Part shown: piece by piece, positions 1-8,392 of the stretch
How the letters are laid out: each line of letters starts with the position of its first letter
Numbering within the stretch: position 1 is the stretch's first letter
The notes under the pieces: model-generated
Databases searched by the model: none
Told to the model about the DNA's origin: nothing
The model's input: only the letters and a program-made list of their open reading frames with translations
Source of the DNA: Hydrogenophilales bacterium CG_4_10_14_3_um_filter_63_21
Lineage (GTDB): Bacteria; Pseudomonadota; Gammaproteobacteria; Burkholderiales; Thiobacillaceae
Direction of reading: 5' to 3'
Length of the DNA: 42,086 bases
Assembly (NCBI GenBank): GCA_002784045.1
Contig: PFJX01000026.1
Coordinates: 1-42,086, forward strand
Position numbers and translations under genes: made by a program

Positions 1-488
1 GCGGGTGGGGGTGCGGCGGATGAACATGCCGAAAGGGATAGCGTCTGGCAAGGGGTTTGGGGGCGGCAAAAACCTGGAATCAATGGGTTACGAGCGGAAA
101 TCAATGGGAATTGAGGGGGAGGTTGTTAAATGTGGGTTAGCGGTGCGGTTCGTTCCTCACAGCACACTACGACACTGGCTTCCAGCACATGGAGAAATGG
201 TAAAAATTCAATGAGTTATCGCCAGAACAAATTTGCCCTGGTTCGCCAACATTTCATTGCGGGATGGCGAAAGTGAAGCAGAAAATCCCCGGATGCTTTC
301 GTACCGTCGAAAGAGCGGAAAATTTCGCTATCATCCGTTCTTGCCTCGCTGCCCCGCACAAGCAGGGACACAGCCTTCTCGCTGCGCTTCGGCTTGCTTT
401 CCCAAGGAAAACGCCTCAGCCAGCGACGGGCTGAACAATCACGATTTTTTTCACTTGGCTTTCCAAAGAGTTACTTTCAGCGACGATC
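1..488. other. Leading stretch with no supported gene
   Basis: Short open frames here have unnatural composition and no family I recognise. A TATCAT hexamer near 328 could be a -10 box for the gene at 489, but I see no convincing -35 element. The stretch is less GC-rich than the coding DNA that follows. I see no tRNA, no array and no obvious mobile-element end. Confidence 0.4.
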
Positions 489-803
489 ATGGCGTGCGAT
501 GGCGAGGTTTCCCAGGGCAAACATTGGCGGCGGACGCAGGCTTGTGTGGATTACATCGTGTACGTCCACGCCCTGCCCGCCATCGACCCGGCCCGCTGGG
601 GCGAGAGGGTGCGGCGGATGCGTGCCCTGGGCATTTGCCAGGACACCTCCTTCGGCGTGACCACGGTGCGCGGCGCCTGGGGATTTTTCCAGATCCCCAG
701 GCCTGGCTTCCCGGAGTTGAAGGCCACCTTCTTTCGCGGCGGCCAGGCGACCGAGCAGAGGCGTTTGTTGGTAGAACTAGCTGATATTCTGGAGACGGCG
801 TGA
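489..803 (+). CDS. Small hypothetical protein, first gene of a three-gene cassette
   Basis: This 104-residue protein belongs to no family I recognise. It has no signal peptide and no membrane segment. A run of aromatic and hydrophobic residues near 20-30 (DYIVYVHALP) and a C-terminal basic helix (EQRRLLVELADILE) suggest a small soluble fold. Its TGA overlaps the start of the next gene at 800-803, which suggests translational coupling. There is no clear ribosome site before the ATG at 489, so the true start could be a later codon. The case for it being real rests on the tight junction with the next gene and protein-like composition from about residue 15 onward. Confidence 0.55.
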   Translation: MACDGEVSQGKHWRRTQACVDYIVYVHALPAIDPARWGERVRRMRALGICQDTSFGVTTVRGAWGFFQIPRPGFPELKATFFRGGQATEQRRLLVELADILETA

Positions 804-1762
804 TGAACCCGGTAAAAACCTTCCGCATTAACCTGCCCACCTTGTTCGAGCGGGTCAACGAGCGCCGCCGGGAGCAGGGATTGGCCCCGGTGGAGCCGGC
901 CGTCATGGCCGTCCGCGCCAGCATCAAGTTCTCCATTCGCCAGCAGAAGCACATGAATCTGAAGGGTGAGGAGGTGGAGATAGCGAAGGAGGATGCCGAC
1001 GCGCTGTGCGAGACCTTGGGTGAATTATTCAACGTCGACCTGAGCCTGGCCGAAAATAATGGCACGCAGGCCGCTGCGGCCCGCGCGCCAGCGGACGCGG
1101 CCGCTGGCGAAGCCACCTGGGTGCTGCCGCTGTTCCAGTTCTATGCCGCGATCAACCGGGAGCGCCGGGCCAAGGGCCTGCACCCGGTCGAGCCGGCGGT
1201 CATCTCGGTGCGCACCGGCATCAAGTTCTCGATCATGCGGCGGCGCACGCTGAACTTCCGCGAAGACAAACTGCTGCTCAGCGAGGCCGATCTCCAGGTG
1301 CTCGATTCCATCCTTCCCCAACAGTTCGACGTGGCCATCCCGGGCGGTCTGGTGGCTCTGTGCCTACTGCCGGCGGCCGGCGCGCGGCCCAGCGCGGCCA
1401 GCCCGGTGCCGGCGGGTTCCCGGCGGCAAGGCTTTCTGGCGCGTTTTCTGGCCCTCCTGGGCGGTAAGCGGAACGCCGCCACACATCACACGCACCATTA
1501 CACGCTGGATACCAGCAATCTGCTCTTGTCCATCCTTACCCGTCGCGCCTATTTGGGCCACAAGCCCCTCACCCCGGACAAGGTGAAGGACCGCTGCGGC
1601 AAGGCGCTGTCGGCCGTGCTGGAACTGGCGGTGGATATGGACGACGAGAAAATCGCCCTGACCCCGGAACAAATCGATGCCTTTGCCGACATCATCCGCA
1701 AGGAGTTCGAGATCATGTTCGAGGATCTCGACGATCTGCTGGGCAAGAAACCGCCGAAATAA
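803..1762 (+). CDS. Hypothetical protein with a threefold degenerate domain repeat
   Basis: This protein has about 319 residues and no recognised family. I chose the ATG at 803, with GGAG at 790-793 at good spacing; an in-frame GTG at 800 is an alternative. The protein contains three copies of a unit of about 70 residues, near 10-82, 108-178 and 232-310. Copies one and two share the core VEPAV-(M/I)-(A/S)-VR-x2-IKFSI. Copy three (LTPDKVKDRCGKALSAVLEL) aligns in the same place but is much diverged. Each unit reads as a helix, a basic turn, a strand or helix, an acidic segment and a final helix. An Ala/Pro-rich linker and a His cluster (HHTHH) separate copies two and three. No enzyme motif or signal peptide is visible. 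The function is unknown; a scaffold or binding role is only a guess. Confidence 0.7.
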   Translation: MNPVKTFRINLPTLFERVNERRREQGLAPVEPAVMAVRASIKFSIRQQKHMNLKGEEVEIAKEDADALCETLGELFNVDLSLAENNGTQAAAARAPADAAAGEATWVLPLFQFYAAINRERRAKGLHPVEPAVISVRTGIKFSIMRRRTLNFREDKLLLSEADLQVLDSILPQQFDVAIPGGLVALCLLPAAGARPSAASPVPAGSRRQGFLARFLALLGGKRNAATHHTHHYTLDTSNLLLSILTRRAYLGHKPLTPDKVKDRCGKALSAVLELAVDMDDEKIALTPEQIDAFADIIRKEFEIMFEDLDDLLGKKPPK

Positions 1763-1785
1763 CCCAAGGACCGCAAGGAGCCGAC

Positions 1786-2979
1786 ATGAAAGAAGCACCG
1801 GAATACCAGCACGGCCAGACCTTCCTCGGGGGGTTGAGCCATGTCTATCACTGCAACCACTACAACGCCCACCTGCAAATGTCGGTGCTGCTGGCGGAGG
1901 GCGTCGAAGACGGCTTCGATCCTCGTGATTTGCTGCGCGACAGCGCCACCCGTCTGGTGCAATTGCTCAAGCAACGCGGTTACAGCCAGGACGATCTACG
2001 GGCAGAATTCACCTGGTGCGGCTTTGGTTATTTCAAAGATGTGACCGCCGATCAGGTGGAGACACCCGGCTCGCACTACGGCCAGTCCACCTATCTGCTG
2101 GGCGCGCCGGAGAAGTCCTGTTACTTCAACGCCGGTTACCTGCGGGGCATGACCGACCGGCTCGTGACCGAGACCGCTTGCCGACACATGAAGGCCCGCA
2201 CCGACGTGTTCGAGTTCGGCGCGCCCTTGCCACCGCTGGCCAATCCACTGGTCAATCCGCCACCGTTCACGCCGGTGCCGGCACGCTTCGGTTTTCATGG
2301 CTGTGAAATCTTGTCGACCCCGGTCGACGAGGACCAGATCGTCGCCACCGTCGCCACCCTGCCACTCTATGGCAAGCCGCCGAGCGAACAGGGCGACGGC
2401 CTCATTCCCGCCTTCGGCGTGGTGCTCGCCAACCACTATGCCGACTACTACAACCTCATCAGCTACGAGGCCTATCGCCGCATGGTCAGCGCCGGCGTGC
2501 CGGCCGACATGGCCCGCGAAGTCTTTGCCCAGTGCGGCCACGTCTGCGCCTTCAACACCTTCGGCGGCATCATGGAGAGTCCCGAATTCCATGCCCTGGT
2601 GGTACCCATGTGCAATCGTGTCGAGGACTGGGTGCATGGCATGGTGGCGGTCATCAACGCCCTCGGCTGGGGCGCCTGGCGGGTGGAGAAGATCACCCCC
2701 GGCAAGGAGTTGGTGATCCGCATCTACAACTCCTATGAAGGCATCGGCTATCGCCGCCTCTACCCCCAGGCTACCGAAAAGCAACTCTCCTTCCTCGCCA
2801 TGGGTGCGGTGCGCGGCCTCGCCCACCTGTTCTGGAAGATCGATATCCGCGAGCGGCCGGGCCTCAACCAGGACTTCTACTTCGACGTCTTCAATTCGCA
2901 GCAAGGCTACTGGAACGTCGAACAGACCCAATCCATCGCCGCCGGCGACGAGTTCGACCGCATCGTCGCCTGGAAATAA
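1786..2979 (+). CDS. Tandem V4R-like (4-vinyl-reductase fold) protein of unknown ligand
   Basis: This protein has 397 residues and starts 23 bases after the preceding gene, with AAGGAG at 1776-1781 upstream of the ATG. It appears to be two copies of one domain. The first half (about 17-145) has HCNHYNAHLQ at 22-31 and NAGYLRGM near 115. The second half (about 205-380) has ANHYADYYN near 215 and MGAVRGLAH near 319. The segment LGWGAWRVEKITPGKELV (about 273-290), followed by an IYNSYE strand, resembles V4R domains, which are small-molecule or hydrocarbon-binding domains related to BchJ and TRAPP Bet3. Several cysteines occur (23, 78, 112, 132, 240, 244, 266), so a metal or cofactor is possible. 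The family call is from pattern memory and is moderate. It is soluble, with no signal peptide. It is probably cotranscribed with the two upstream genes and followed by a REP-like hairpin. Confidence 0.6.
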   Translation: MKEAPEYQHGQTFLGGLSHVYHCNHYNAHLQMSVLLAEGVEDGFDPRDLLRDSATRLVQLLKQRGYSQDDLRAEFTWCGFGYFKDVTADQVETPGSHYGQSTYLLGAPEKSCYFNAGYLRGMTDRLVTETACRHMKARTDVFEFGAPLPPLANPLVNPPPFTPVPARFGFHGCEILSTPVDEDQIVATVATLPLYGKPPSEQGDGLIPAFGVVLANHYADYYNLISYEAYRRMVSAGVPADMAREVFAQCGHVCAFNTFGGIMESPEFHALVVPMCNRVEDWVHGMVAVINALGWGAWRVEKITPGKELVIRIYNSYEGIGYRRLYPQATEKQLSFLAMGAVRGLAHLFWKIDIRERPGLNQDFYFDVFNSQQGYWNVEQTQSIAAGDEFDRIVAWK

Positions 2980-2988
2980 GCGAAGTCC

Positions 2989-3047
2989 TGTAGCGCCGGG
3001 CTTCCAGCCGGCTTTCTTGAGGCGCGGGCAAGGAAGCCGGCGCTACA
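2989..3047. repeat. REP-like palindrome, TGTAGCGCCGG family
   Basis: The left arm is 26 bases starting TGTAGCGCCGGGCTTCC, and the right arm ends AAGCCGGCGCTACA. The long arm equals the reverse complement of the right arm of the element at 39081-39106. The two copies are therefore one family in opposite orientation. It sits 10 bases after the V4R-like gene and may act as a transcription terminator or mRNA stabiliser. Confidence 0.85.
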
Positions 3048-3113
3048 AACGCGAAAAATCGCTCGGAATAACGAGCCACACCCTTCGACAAATTTGAGCG
3101 CAGCGACAAGTCC

Positions 3114-4232
3114 ATGCGGCCGGGGAAATCCAGCGGGCTGCTAAACTTGCCGCCTTTTTTCGCCGCGTTCACCCCTTTGAGCATCAACGACACTCCGGAC
3201 TTGAGCCGTATCCGCCGCGTGCTGGTCACCAAGCTGCGCCACCACGGCGACGTGCTGCTGGCCAGCCCGGTGCTCGGCGCGCTGAAACGGCATCTGCCGG
3301 AGGCCGAGATTGACGCGCTGGTATATCGCGACACGCGCGACATGCTGGCGAGGCACCCGGCGTTGAGCCAACTGCATCTGGTTGCCAAAGGAGGCAACCT
3401 GCGCGAGGAGTGGCGCCTGCTCCAGTCCTTGCGATCACGCCGCTACGATCTCCTGGTTCACCTCACCAGCAGTTCGCGTGGCGCCTGGCTGGCTCGCCTC
3501 CTGAAGCCGGCGGTCTCGGTGGCGCCCAGCCACCCCGGCAAGCTGTACCGCAACAGCTTCACCCATCTCTACCGCCACGCCAACGCGCGCCCCATCGTCG
3601 AATGCAACCTCGACGCGCTGCGCCGGATCGGGCTCTGGCCGGAGGAGCAGGACAAGAAGCTGGTTCTGGTGGCGGGTGAAGAGGCGGATAGGAGCGTCGC
3701 GAAGCACCTGCGTGATCTCGGCCTGGAAGCCGGCAAGTTCATCCTGATCCACCCCACCTCACGTTGGGTGTTCAAGTGCTGGCCCGGAGAAAAGGTGGCG
3801 GAATTGGCGCGGCGCCTGAACGAAATGGGTTATCCGCTGCTCTTCAGCAGCGGGCCGGACGCTCAGGAAACCGGCATGGTCACCGGCATCCTGGCGCGCC
3901 TGTCCTTTAACCCACCCAGCCTGGCGGGCCGACTGACTCTGAAGGAACTGGCGGCGGTGCTGGCGCGCGCGCGCCTGTTCATCGGCATGGACTCGGCGCC
4001 CATGCACATGGCCGCAGCGGTGGGCACCCCGGTGGTCGCGCTATTCGGCCCGAGCGGCGCGGATATCTGGGGGCCGTGGCAAGTACCGTCTCGCGTCATC
4101 ACTTCGGAGCACACCTGTCGCCCCTGTGGTTTCGATGGCTGCGGCGGCAGCAAACGTAGCGACTGCCTGGAGATCATACCGGTCGAACGAGTACTGGACG
4201 CCACGCTGGAACTGCTGGAGAAAACCCGTTGA
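3114..4232 (+). CDS. GT9 heptosyltransferase, WaaQ/RfaQ-like
   Basis: This GT9 protein probably transfers heptose from an ADP-heptose donor to the inner LPS core at the cytoplasmic membrane. The N-terminal half has the GT9 hallmark KLRHHGDVLLASPVL (about 40-54). The C-terminal half has FIGMDSAPMHMAAAVGTP (about 289-306), followed by ALFGPSG, the donor-binding region. A C-terminal cysteine cluster (C335, C338, C343, C351) is typical of the WaaQ branch. The length of 372 fits the family, although the first 20-30 residues look like an extension. A TTG at 3177 would start closer to the conserved region (DLSRIRRVLVTK). Neither start has a strong ribosome site. The next gene overlaps by 4 bases, and a GT4 gene and msbA follow, which supports a core-assembly role. 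The exact heptose acceptor cannot be read from sequence. Confidence 0.85.
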   Translation: MRPGKSSGLLNLPPFFAAFTPLSINDTPDLSRIRRVLVTKLRHHGDVLLASPVLGALKRHLPEAEIDALVYRDTRDMLARHPALSQLHLVAKGGNLREEWRLLQSLRSRRYDLLVHLTSSSRGAWLARLLKPAVSVAPSHPGKLYRNSFTHLYRHANARPIVECNLDALRRIGLWPEEQDKKLVLVAGEEADRSVAKHLRDLGLEAGKFILIHPTSRWVFKCWPGEKVAELARRLNEMGYPLLFSSGPDAQETGMVTGILARLSFNPPSLAGRLTLKELAAVLARARLFIGMDSAPMHMAAAVGTPVVALFGPSGADIWGPWQVPSRVITSEHTCRPCGFDGCGGSKRSDCLEIIPVERVLDATLELLEKTR

Positions 4233-5362
4233 AGCTGGCCATCATCCGCCAGCGCTACACCCCGTTCGGCGGCGCCGAGCGTTTTCTCGAACGGGCGCTG
4301 GCCGCGCTCAGCCTGGACGATCTGGAAGTCACCGTGATCGCCCGCGACTGGCCCGAGGGCGCGCAATCCGCCTATCGCCGCGTGCTCCTCACCCCTTTCG
4401 CCATCGGTCGCGCCTGGCGCGACGCCGCCTTCGCCCGGGCCGCCTGCCGGGAAGTCGCGCGTGGCGGTTATGACCTGGTCCAGTCGCACGAGCGGCTGGC
4501 CTGTTGCGATATCTTCCGCGCCGGCGACGGCGTCCACCGCGAGTGGCTGTTCCAGCGCGCCCGCCGCCGCGGCCCCCTGGCGCGCGGCCTGGATCGCCTG
4601 AGCCCATTTCACCGCCGGCTTCTGGCCGCCGAGCGTTCCCTGTTCGCCAGCCCCCGGCTGCGTGCCGTGATCTGCAATTCCCGCATGGTGCGGGACGAGA
4701 TCGTGCGTCATTACCAGGTCGAACCGGGCCGCCTGCATGTCATTCCCAACGGCGTGGACAGTCAGATGTTCCACCCCCGCCTGCGCGAGCGGCATCGGGC
4801 CGAGATGCGGCGGAAACTCGCCATTCCGGATGCACATCCCCTGTTCCTGTTCGTCGGTTCCGGGTTCGAGCGCAAGGGCGTCGATCTGCTGCTGGAACTG
4901 TGGCCACGCCTGGCGGGCGACGCCCATCTGGTCGTGGTCGGCCACGACCGGAAACTGGAACGCTACCGGCAACGTACCGCACCCATGGGAATGGCCAGCC
5001 GGATTCATTTCGCCGGCCCCCAACAAGATGTCGCCCCCTGGTATGGCACCGCCGATGCCTTCGTCCTGCCCACGCTGTATGACCCCCAACCCAACGCGGC
5101 ACTCGAGGCCTTGGCCTGCGGCCTGCCGTTGTTGACCAGCAGCAAATGTGGCGCCGCCGAACTGATCGAGCCAGGACGCAACGGCGATGTACGTGATGCC
5201 CTGGACCTTGATGGCTGGCTGGAAATCCTCCACGCCTGGGCCGATCCCGCGCGCTGCGTGACCGCCGCCCCTCACGCACGCCAGGCTGTGGAAGCCCTGA
5301 CCCTGGACAACCTGCAAGCGCGCTTCCATGCGCTCTATGCCCACCTGCTGAATCGCACATGA
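4229..5362 (+). CDS. GT4 glycosyltransferase, WaaG/RfaG-like
   Basis: This 377-residue retaining GT-B glycosyltransferase probably adds a hexose to the LPS core. It starts at a TTG overlapping the stop of the heptosyltransferase (4229-4232). The N-terminus (IRQRYTPFGGAERFLE, about 6-21) is the acceptor-side glycine loop seen in WaaG-like proteins. The middle has VIPNGVDSQMF, and the donor-site region has VLPTLYDPQPNAALEALACG with the usual E-x7-E arrangement of GT4. There is no signal peptide or membrane helix, so it is a peripheral cytoplasmic enzyme. The next gene, msbA, overlaps by 4 bases. The sugar and linkage are not determinable. WaaG is the nearest named homologue I can suggest, from the N-terminal motif and the context. 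Confidence 0.85.
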   Translation: MKLAIIRQRYTPFGGAERFLERALAALSLDDLEVTVIARDWPEGAQSAYRRVLLTPFAIGRAWRDAAFARAACREVARGGYDLVQSHERLACCDIFRAGDGVHREWLFQRARRRGPLARGLDRLSPFHRRLLAAERSLFASPRLRAVICNSRMVRDEIVRHYQVEPGRLHVIPNGVDSQMFHPRLRERHRAEMRRKLAIPDAHPLFLFVGSGFERKGVDLLLELWPRLAGDAHLVVVGHDRKLERYRQRTAPMGMASRIHFAGPQQDVAPWYGTADAFVLPTLYDPQPNAALEALACGLPLLTSSKCGAAELIEPGRNGDVRDALDLDGWLEILHAWADPARCVTAAPHARQAVEALTLDNLQARFHALYAHLLNRT

Positions 5363-7101
5363 ACAGCCGCACGCTCTATTTCAGGCTACTGGCCTACGTC
5401 AAACCGTACTGGAGGGTGTTCGCGGTTTCCATCCTGTCGCTGGTGCTGATGGCGGCCACCGAGCCCCTGTTCCCGGCGCTGATGAAGCCTTTGCTGGACG
5501 AAGGCTTCACCAAACAGAACCAGATATATATCAAGTGGACCCCCATTTTCCTGGTTGCCATGTTTCTGGTGCGTGGCATCTTGTCTTTCATGGGCTCATA
5601 CGCCTCCAGTTGGGTCGCCAACAAGGTCGTTACCGATCTGCGCATCCGCATGTTCGAACGACTAATTCAACTGCCGTCCACCTTCTTCGACAATCGCTCC
5701 AGTGGCGCCCTGGTCTCGAAGATCGCCTATGACGTCAATAACGTGACCGGCGCCGCCACCCAGGCACTGACCACCATCGTGCGCGACACCCTCACCGTGG
5801 CCGGCTTGCTGGGATGGCTACTCTGGCTGGACTGGAAACTGACCCTGGTTTCCTTGGGTATTGCCCCTTTCATCATGCTCGTGGTGCGCTATTTCAGCCG
5901 GCGGCTGCGCCGGGTCAGTCGCGAGTCGCAGCGTTCCATGGGCATCATCACCCATGTCATCGAGGAAGGCTGTACCGGCCACAAGGTGGTCAAGATATTC
6001 CAGGGCGAGGAATACGAAACCGCCCGCTTCCGCAAGGCCAACGAGGTGCAACGCGGCTACGCCATGCGCGCCACGGTCGCGGCGGCGGGGGTAACGCCGC
6101 TGGTGCAGATGTTCGCCGCCATCTCCGTCGCCATCGTGGTCAGCATGGCGCTCACCGGCACCAATGAAGGAACCACCACGGCGGGCGGCTTCATGTCTTT
6201 CCTGACCGCCATGTTGATGTTGCTGGCGCCGATCAAACGGCTCACCGACGTGAACTCCACCCTGCAACGCGGATTGGCGGCGGCCGAGAGTGTGTTCGAA
6301 ATGCTCGATGAAAGCCCGGAAACAGATACGGGTACGCTGGAACCCGAGACCGTGGCCGGCGGCATCGTCTTCGACCATGTCCACTTCGTTTATCCGGGCA
6401 CGGAAAAAGACGCCCTGACCGACCTGAACCTGTCCATCGAAGCGGGTAGCACCGTCGCCCTGGTGGGCCGCTCCGGCAGCGGCAAGAGCACGGTGGTCAG
6501 CCTGCTGTCCCGCTTTTACGACAGCACCTCGGGAGAAATCCGGATCGATGGGATGCCCATCCGTGACATCCGGCTCAAGTCCCTGCGCCGCCAAATCGCC
6601 CTGGTAAGCCAGGACGTTCGCCTGTTCAACGGCAGCATTGCCGCCAATGTCGCTTACGGACACCCCGATGCCGGCCACACGGAGATCGAAGCCGCCCTGC
6701 GCGCCGCTCATGCCTGGGAATTCGTTATGCAACTGCCGGAAGGCATCGACACCCTGGTGGGTGAAAACGGCGTGAAACTCTCCGGCGGCCAACGCCAGCG
6801 CATCGCCATCGCTCGCGCCTTCTTCAAGAATGCGCCCATCCTGATCCTCGACGAAGCCACCTCCGCGCTTGATACCGAATCCGAGCGCCAGGTGCAACTG
6901 GCACTGGAAGGATTGATGCAGGGCCGCACCACGCTGGTCATTGCCCACCGCCTGTCCACCATCGAAAACGCCGACCGGATCGTGGTCATGGAACAGGGGC
7001 GGGTGGTGGAAAGCGGCAACCATGAAGAACTGCTGGCGCGGGACGGCGCCTATGCGCATTTCCACAAACTCCAGCATCGCCATGATGTGGCGATTGATTG
7101 A
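5359..7101 (+). CDS. msbA: Lipid A export ABC transporter MsbA
   Basis: MsbA flips lipid A-core from the inner to the outer leaflet of the inner membrane. The protein has 580 residues, the usual length. An ABC-exporter membrane domain (about 1-310, six helices) is followed by one nucleotide-binding domain. Motifs are Walker A GRSGSGKST (370-378), Q-loop Q418, signature LSGGQ (474-478), Walker B ILILDEATSALD (494-505) and switch His530. All ATPase residues are intact. The ATG overlaps the previous stop by 4 bases. Its place after two core glycosyltransferases is a common arrangement and supports MsbA over a drug exporter, which cannot be separated by motifs alone. About 100 bases follow before an unrelated ATPase gene. 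Confidence 0.9.
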   Translation: MNSRTLYFRLLAYVKPYWRVFAVSILSLVLMAATEPLFPALMKPLLDEGFTKQNQIYIKWTPIFLVAMFLVRGILSFMGSYASSWVANKVVTDLRIRMFERLIQLPSTFFDNRSSGALVSKIAYDVNNVTGAATQALTTIVRDTLTVAGLLGWLLWLDWKLTLVSLGIAPFIMLVVRYFSRRLRRVSRESQRSMGIITHVIEEGCTGHKVVKIFQGEEYETARFRKANEVQRGYAMRATVAAAGVTPLVQMFAAISVAIVVSMALTGTNEGTTTAGGFMSFLTAMLMLLAPIKRLTDVNSTLQRGLAAAESVFEMLDESPETDTGTLEPETVAGGIVFDHVHFVYPGTEKDALTDLNLSIEAGSTVALVGRSGSGKSTVVSLLSRFYDSTSGEIRIDGMPIRDIRLKSLRRQIALVSQDVRLFNGSIAANVAYGHPDAGHTEIEAALRAAHAWEFVMQLPEGIDTLVGENGVKLSGGQRQRIAIARAFFKNAPILILDEATSALDTESERQVQLALEGLMQGRTTLVIAHRLSTIENADRIVVMEQGRVVESGNHEELLARDGAYAHFHKLQHRHDVAID

Positions 7102-7184
7102 CCCTGGATTTCACACCACAGCGGTGCAGATTACGAAAACACTGTCTCCTTATCGAATGACTAGACCCATAGTTATCTTGTAGA

Positions 7185-7203
7185 TTGATCGATTACCGAT
7201 CAA
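7185..7203. promoter_or_regulatory. Inverted repeat just before the AAA ATPase start
   Basis: TTGATCG and CGATCAA flank a 5-base spacer immediately before the ATG at 7205. The surrounding 7102-7204 is AT-richer than its neighbours. It could be an operator or a hairpin limiting translation of the ATPase gene. This rests on symmetry and position alone. Confidence 0.4.
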
Positions 7204-7204
7204 A

Positions 7205-8392
7205 ATGATAGATATGTATCAACGCCACCTTCTTGCCACCCTCAATGAACGACTGGGGTATTTCCCTGGCGTGGTGATGCTCGGGCCAAGGCAGGCCGGA
7301 AAGACCACCCTGGCGCGACAGTTGGCTTCTTCGCGACCCGATGCCTTGTTTCTCGACCTGGAGCGGCCTGGTGATCGGGCAGCGTTGGCAGAACCGGAGC
7401 TATTTCTTCGTCAGAACAGACATCGGCTGGTCATTCTGGATGAAGTGCAGAATCTGCCCGATCTTTTCGCCGTGCTGCGGCCGGAGATTGACGATGATCG
7501 CCGCCCAGGACGTTTCCTGCTGCTGGGATCGGCCTCAGGCAAATTACTTCGGCAAAGCGCCGAGTCCCTCGCCGGTCGCGTCAGCTATCTGGAACTCACG
7601 CCCTTGCTGGCAAGCGAGGTGCGGGCCGACGCGACGAGCCTCTCCGTATTGCTGCTGCGTGGTGGCTTCCCACCCAGTTACGACGCACCAAACGAGGCAC
7701 TGTCCTTGCTCTGGCGGGAAGAGTTCATCCGCACCATCCTAGAACGCGACCTGCCGCAACTTGGCGTCACTACCCCCGCCTCCACCCTGGACCGATTCTG
7801 GCGCATGCTTGCCCATCTGCATGGGCAGCAATTCAATGCCTCTCAACTGGGTCTGGCTCTGGGTGGCGCCAGCCATTCCACTGTTGGGCGCTATCTCGAC
7901 CTGCTGCAAGACGCCCTGCTCGTGCGGCGACTGGAACCGCTAACCGCCAATCTGGGCAAGCGGCTGGTAAAGACGCCGAAAGCCTATGTCCGAGACAGCG
8001 GCCTGCTCCACGCCCTGCTGGGTATCGGCAGCATCAACGCGCTCCACGCCCACCCGGTCGTTGGCGCATCGTGGGAGGGCTTTGTCATCGAGCAGATTGC
8101 CGCACATGCCCCGGCAGGCGCCGATCTTTGTTACTTCCGCACCGCTGCCGGCGCCGAACTGGATCTGGTACTGACACTGGGCGGCAAGCGCCATGCCTTC
8201 GAGATGAAGTATTCGACTACACCCAAACCCGCCCGTGGATTCTGGACCGCACTCAATGATCTGGCCATCGATCGCGCCTGGGTGGTCGCACCGGTGGAAC
8301 ACCGCTATCCGCTCGCCAGGAATGTCGATGTGATCCCAGTGCAGGATGTGCCCCGCATCCTCGCTACTCTGAGCGGAGACTCCGCAACATGA
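7205..8392 (+). CDS. AAA ATPase with DUF4143 domain
   Basis: This 395-residue protein is of the AAA_14 plus DUF4143 type. Walker A is GPRQAGKTT (27-35) and Walker B is LVILDEVQ (about 75-82). The sensor-like segment LLLGSASGKLL follows, and the C-terminal half holds the DUF4143 region, with a likely PD-(D/E)xK-like stretch AGAELDLVLTLGGKRHAFEMKY. Such ATPases are scattered in bacteria and archaea, travel with mobile DNA, and have no settled function; a nuclease or antitoxin-type role has been proposed for relatives. It sits between msbA and a glycosyltransferase gene yet has no sugar role. It has its own AT-rich leader with an inverted repeat, and its TGA overlaps the next ATG by 4 bases. It looks like an acquired single-gene insert. 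All motifs appear intact. Confidence 0.88.
   Translation: MIDMYQRHLLATLNERLGYFPGVVMLGPRQAGKTTLARQLASSRPDALFLDLERPGDRAALAEPELFLRQNRHRLVILDEVQNLPDLFAVLRPEIDDDRRPGRFLLLGSASGKLLRQSAESLAGRVSYLELTPLLASEVRADATSLSVLLLRGGFPPSYDAPNEALSLLWREEFIRTILERDLPQLGVTTPASTLDRFWRMLAHLHGQQFNASQLGLALGGASHSTVGRYLDLLQDALLVRRLEPLTANLGKRLVKTPKAYVRDSGLLHALLGIGSINALHAHPVVGASWEGFVIEQIAAHAPAGADLCYFRTAAGAELDLVLTLGGKRHAFEMKYSTTPKPARGFWTALNDLAIDRAWVVAPVEHRYPLARNVDVIPVQDVPRILATLSGDSAT

Noticed and set aside
1-488. Open frames at 5-214, 233-784 and 394-660
   Set aside because: Their residue composition is not protein-like, they have no ribosome sites, and those reaching furthest overlap the better-supported gene at 489.
3863-5344. 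493-codon open frame on the minus strand
   Set aside because: It lies opposite two convincing glycosyltransferase genes. Its composition is typical of antisense frames in GC-rich DNA, and it has no recognisable motif.
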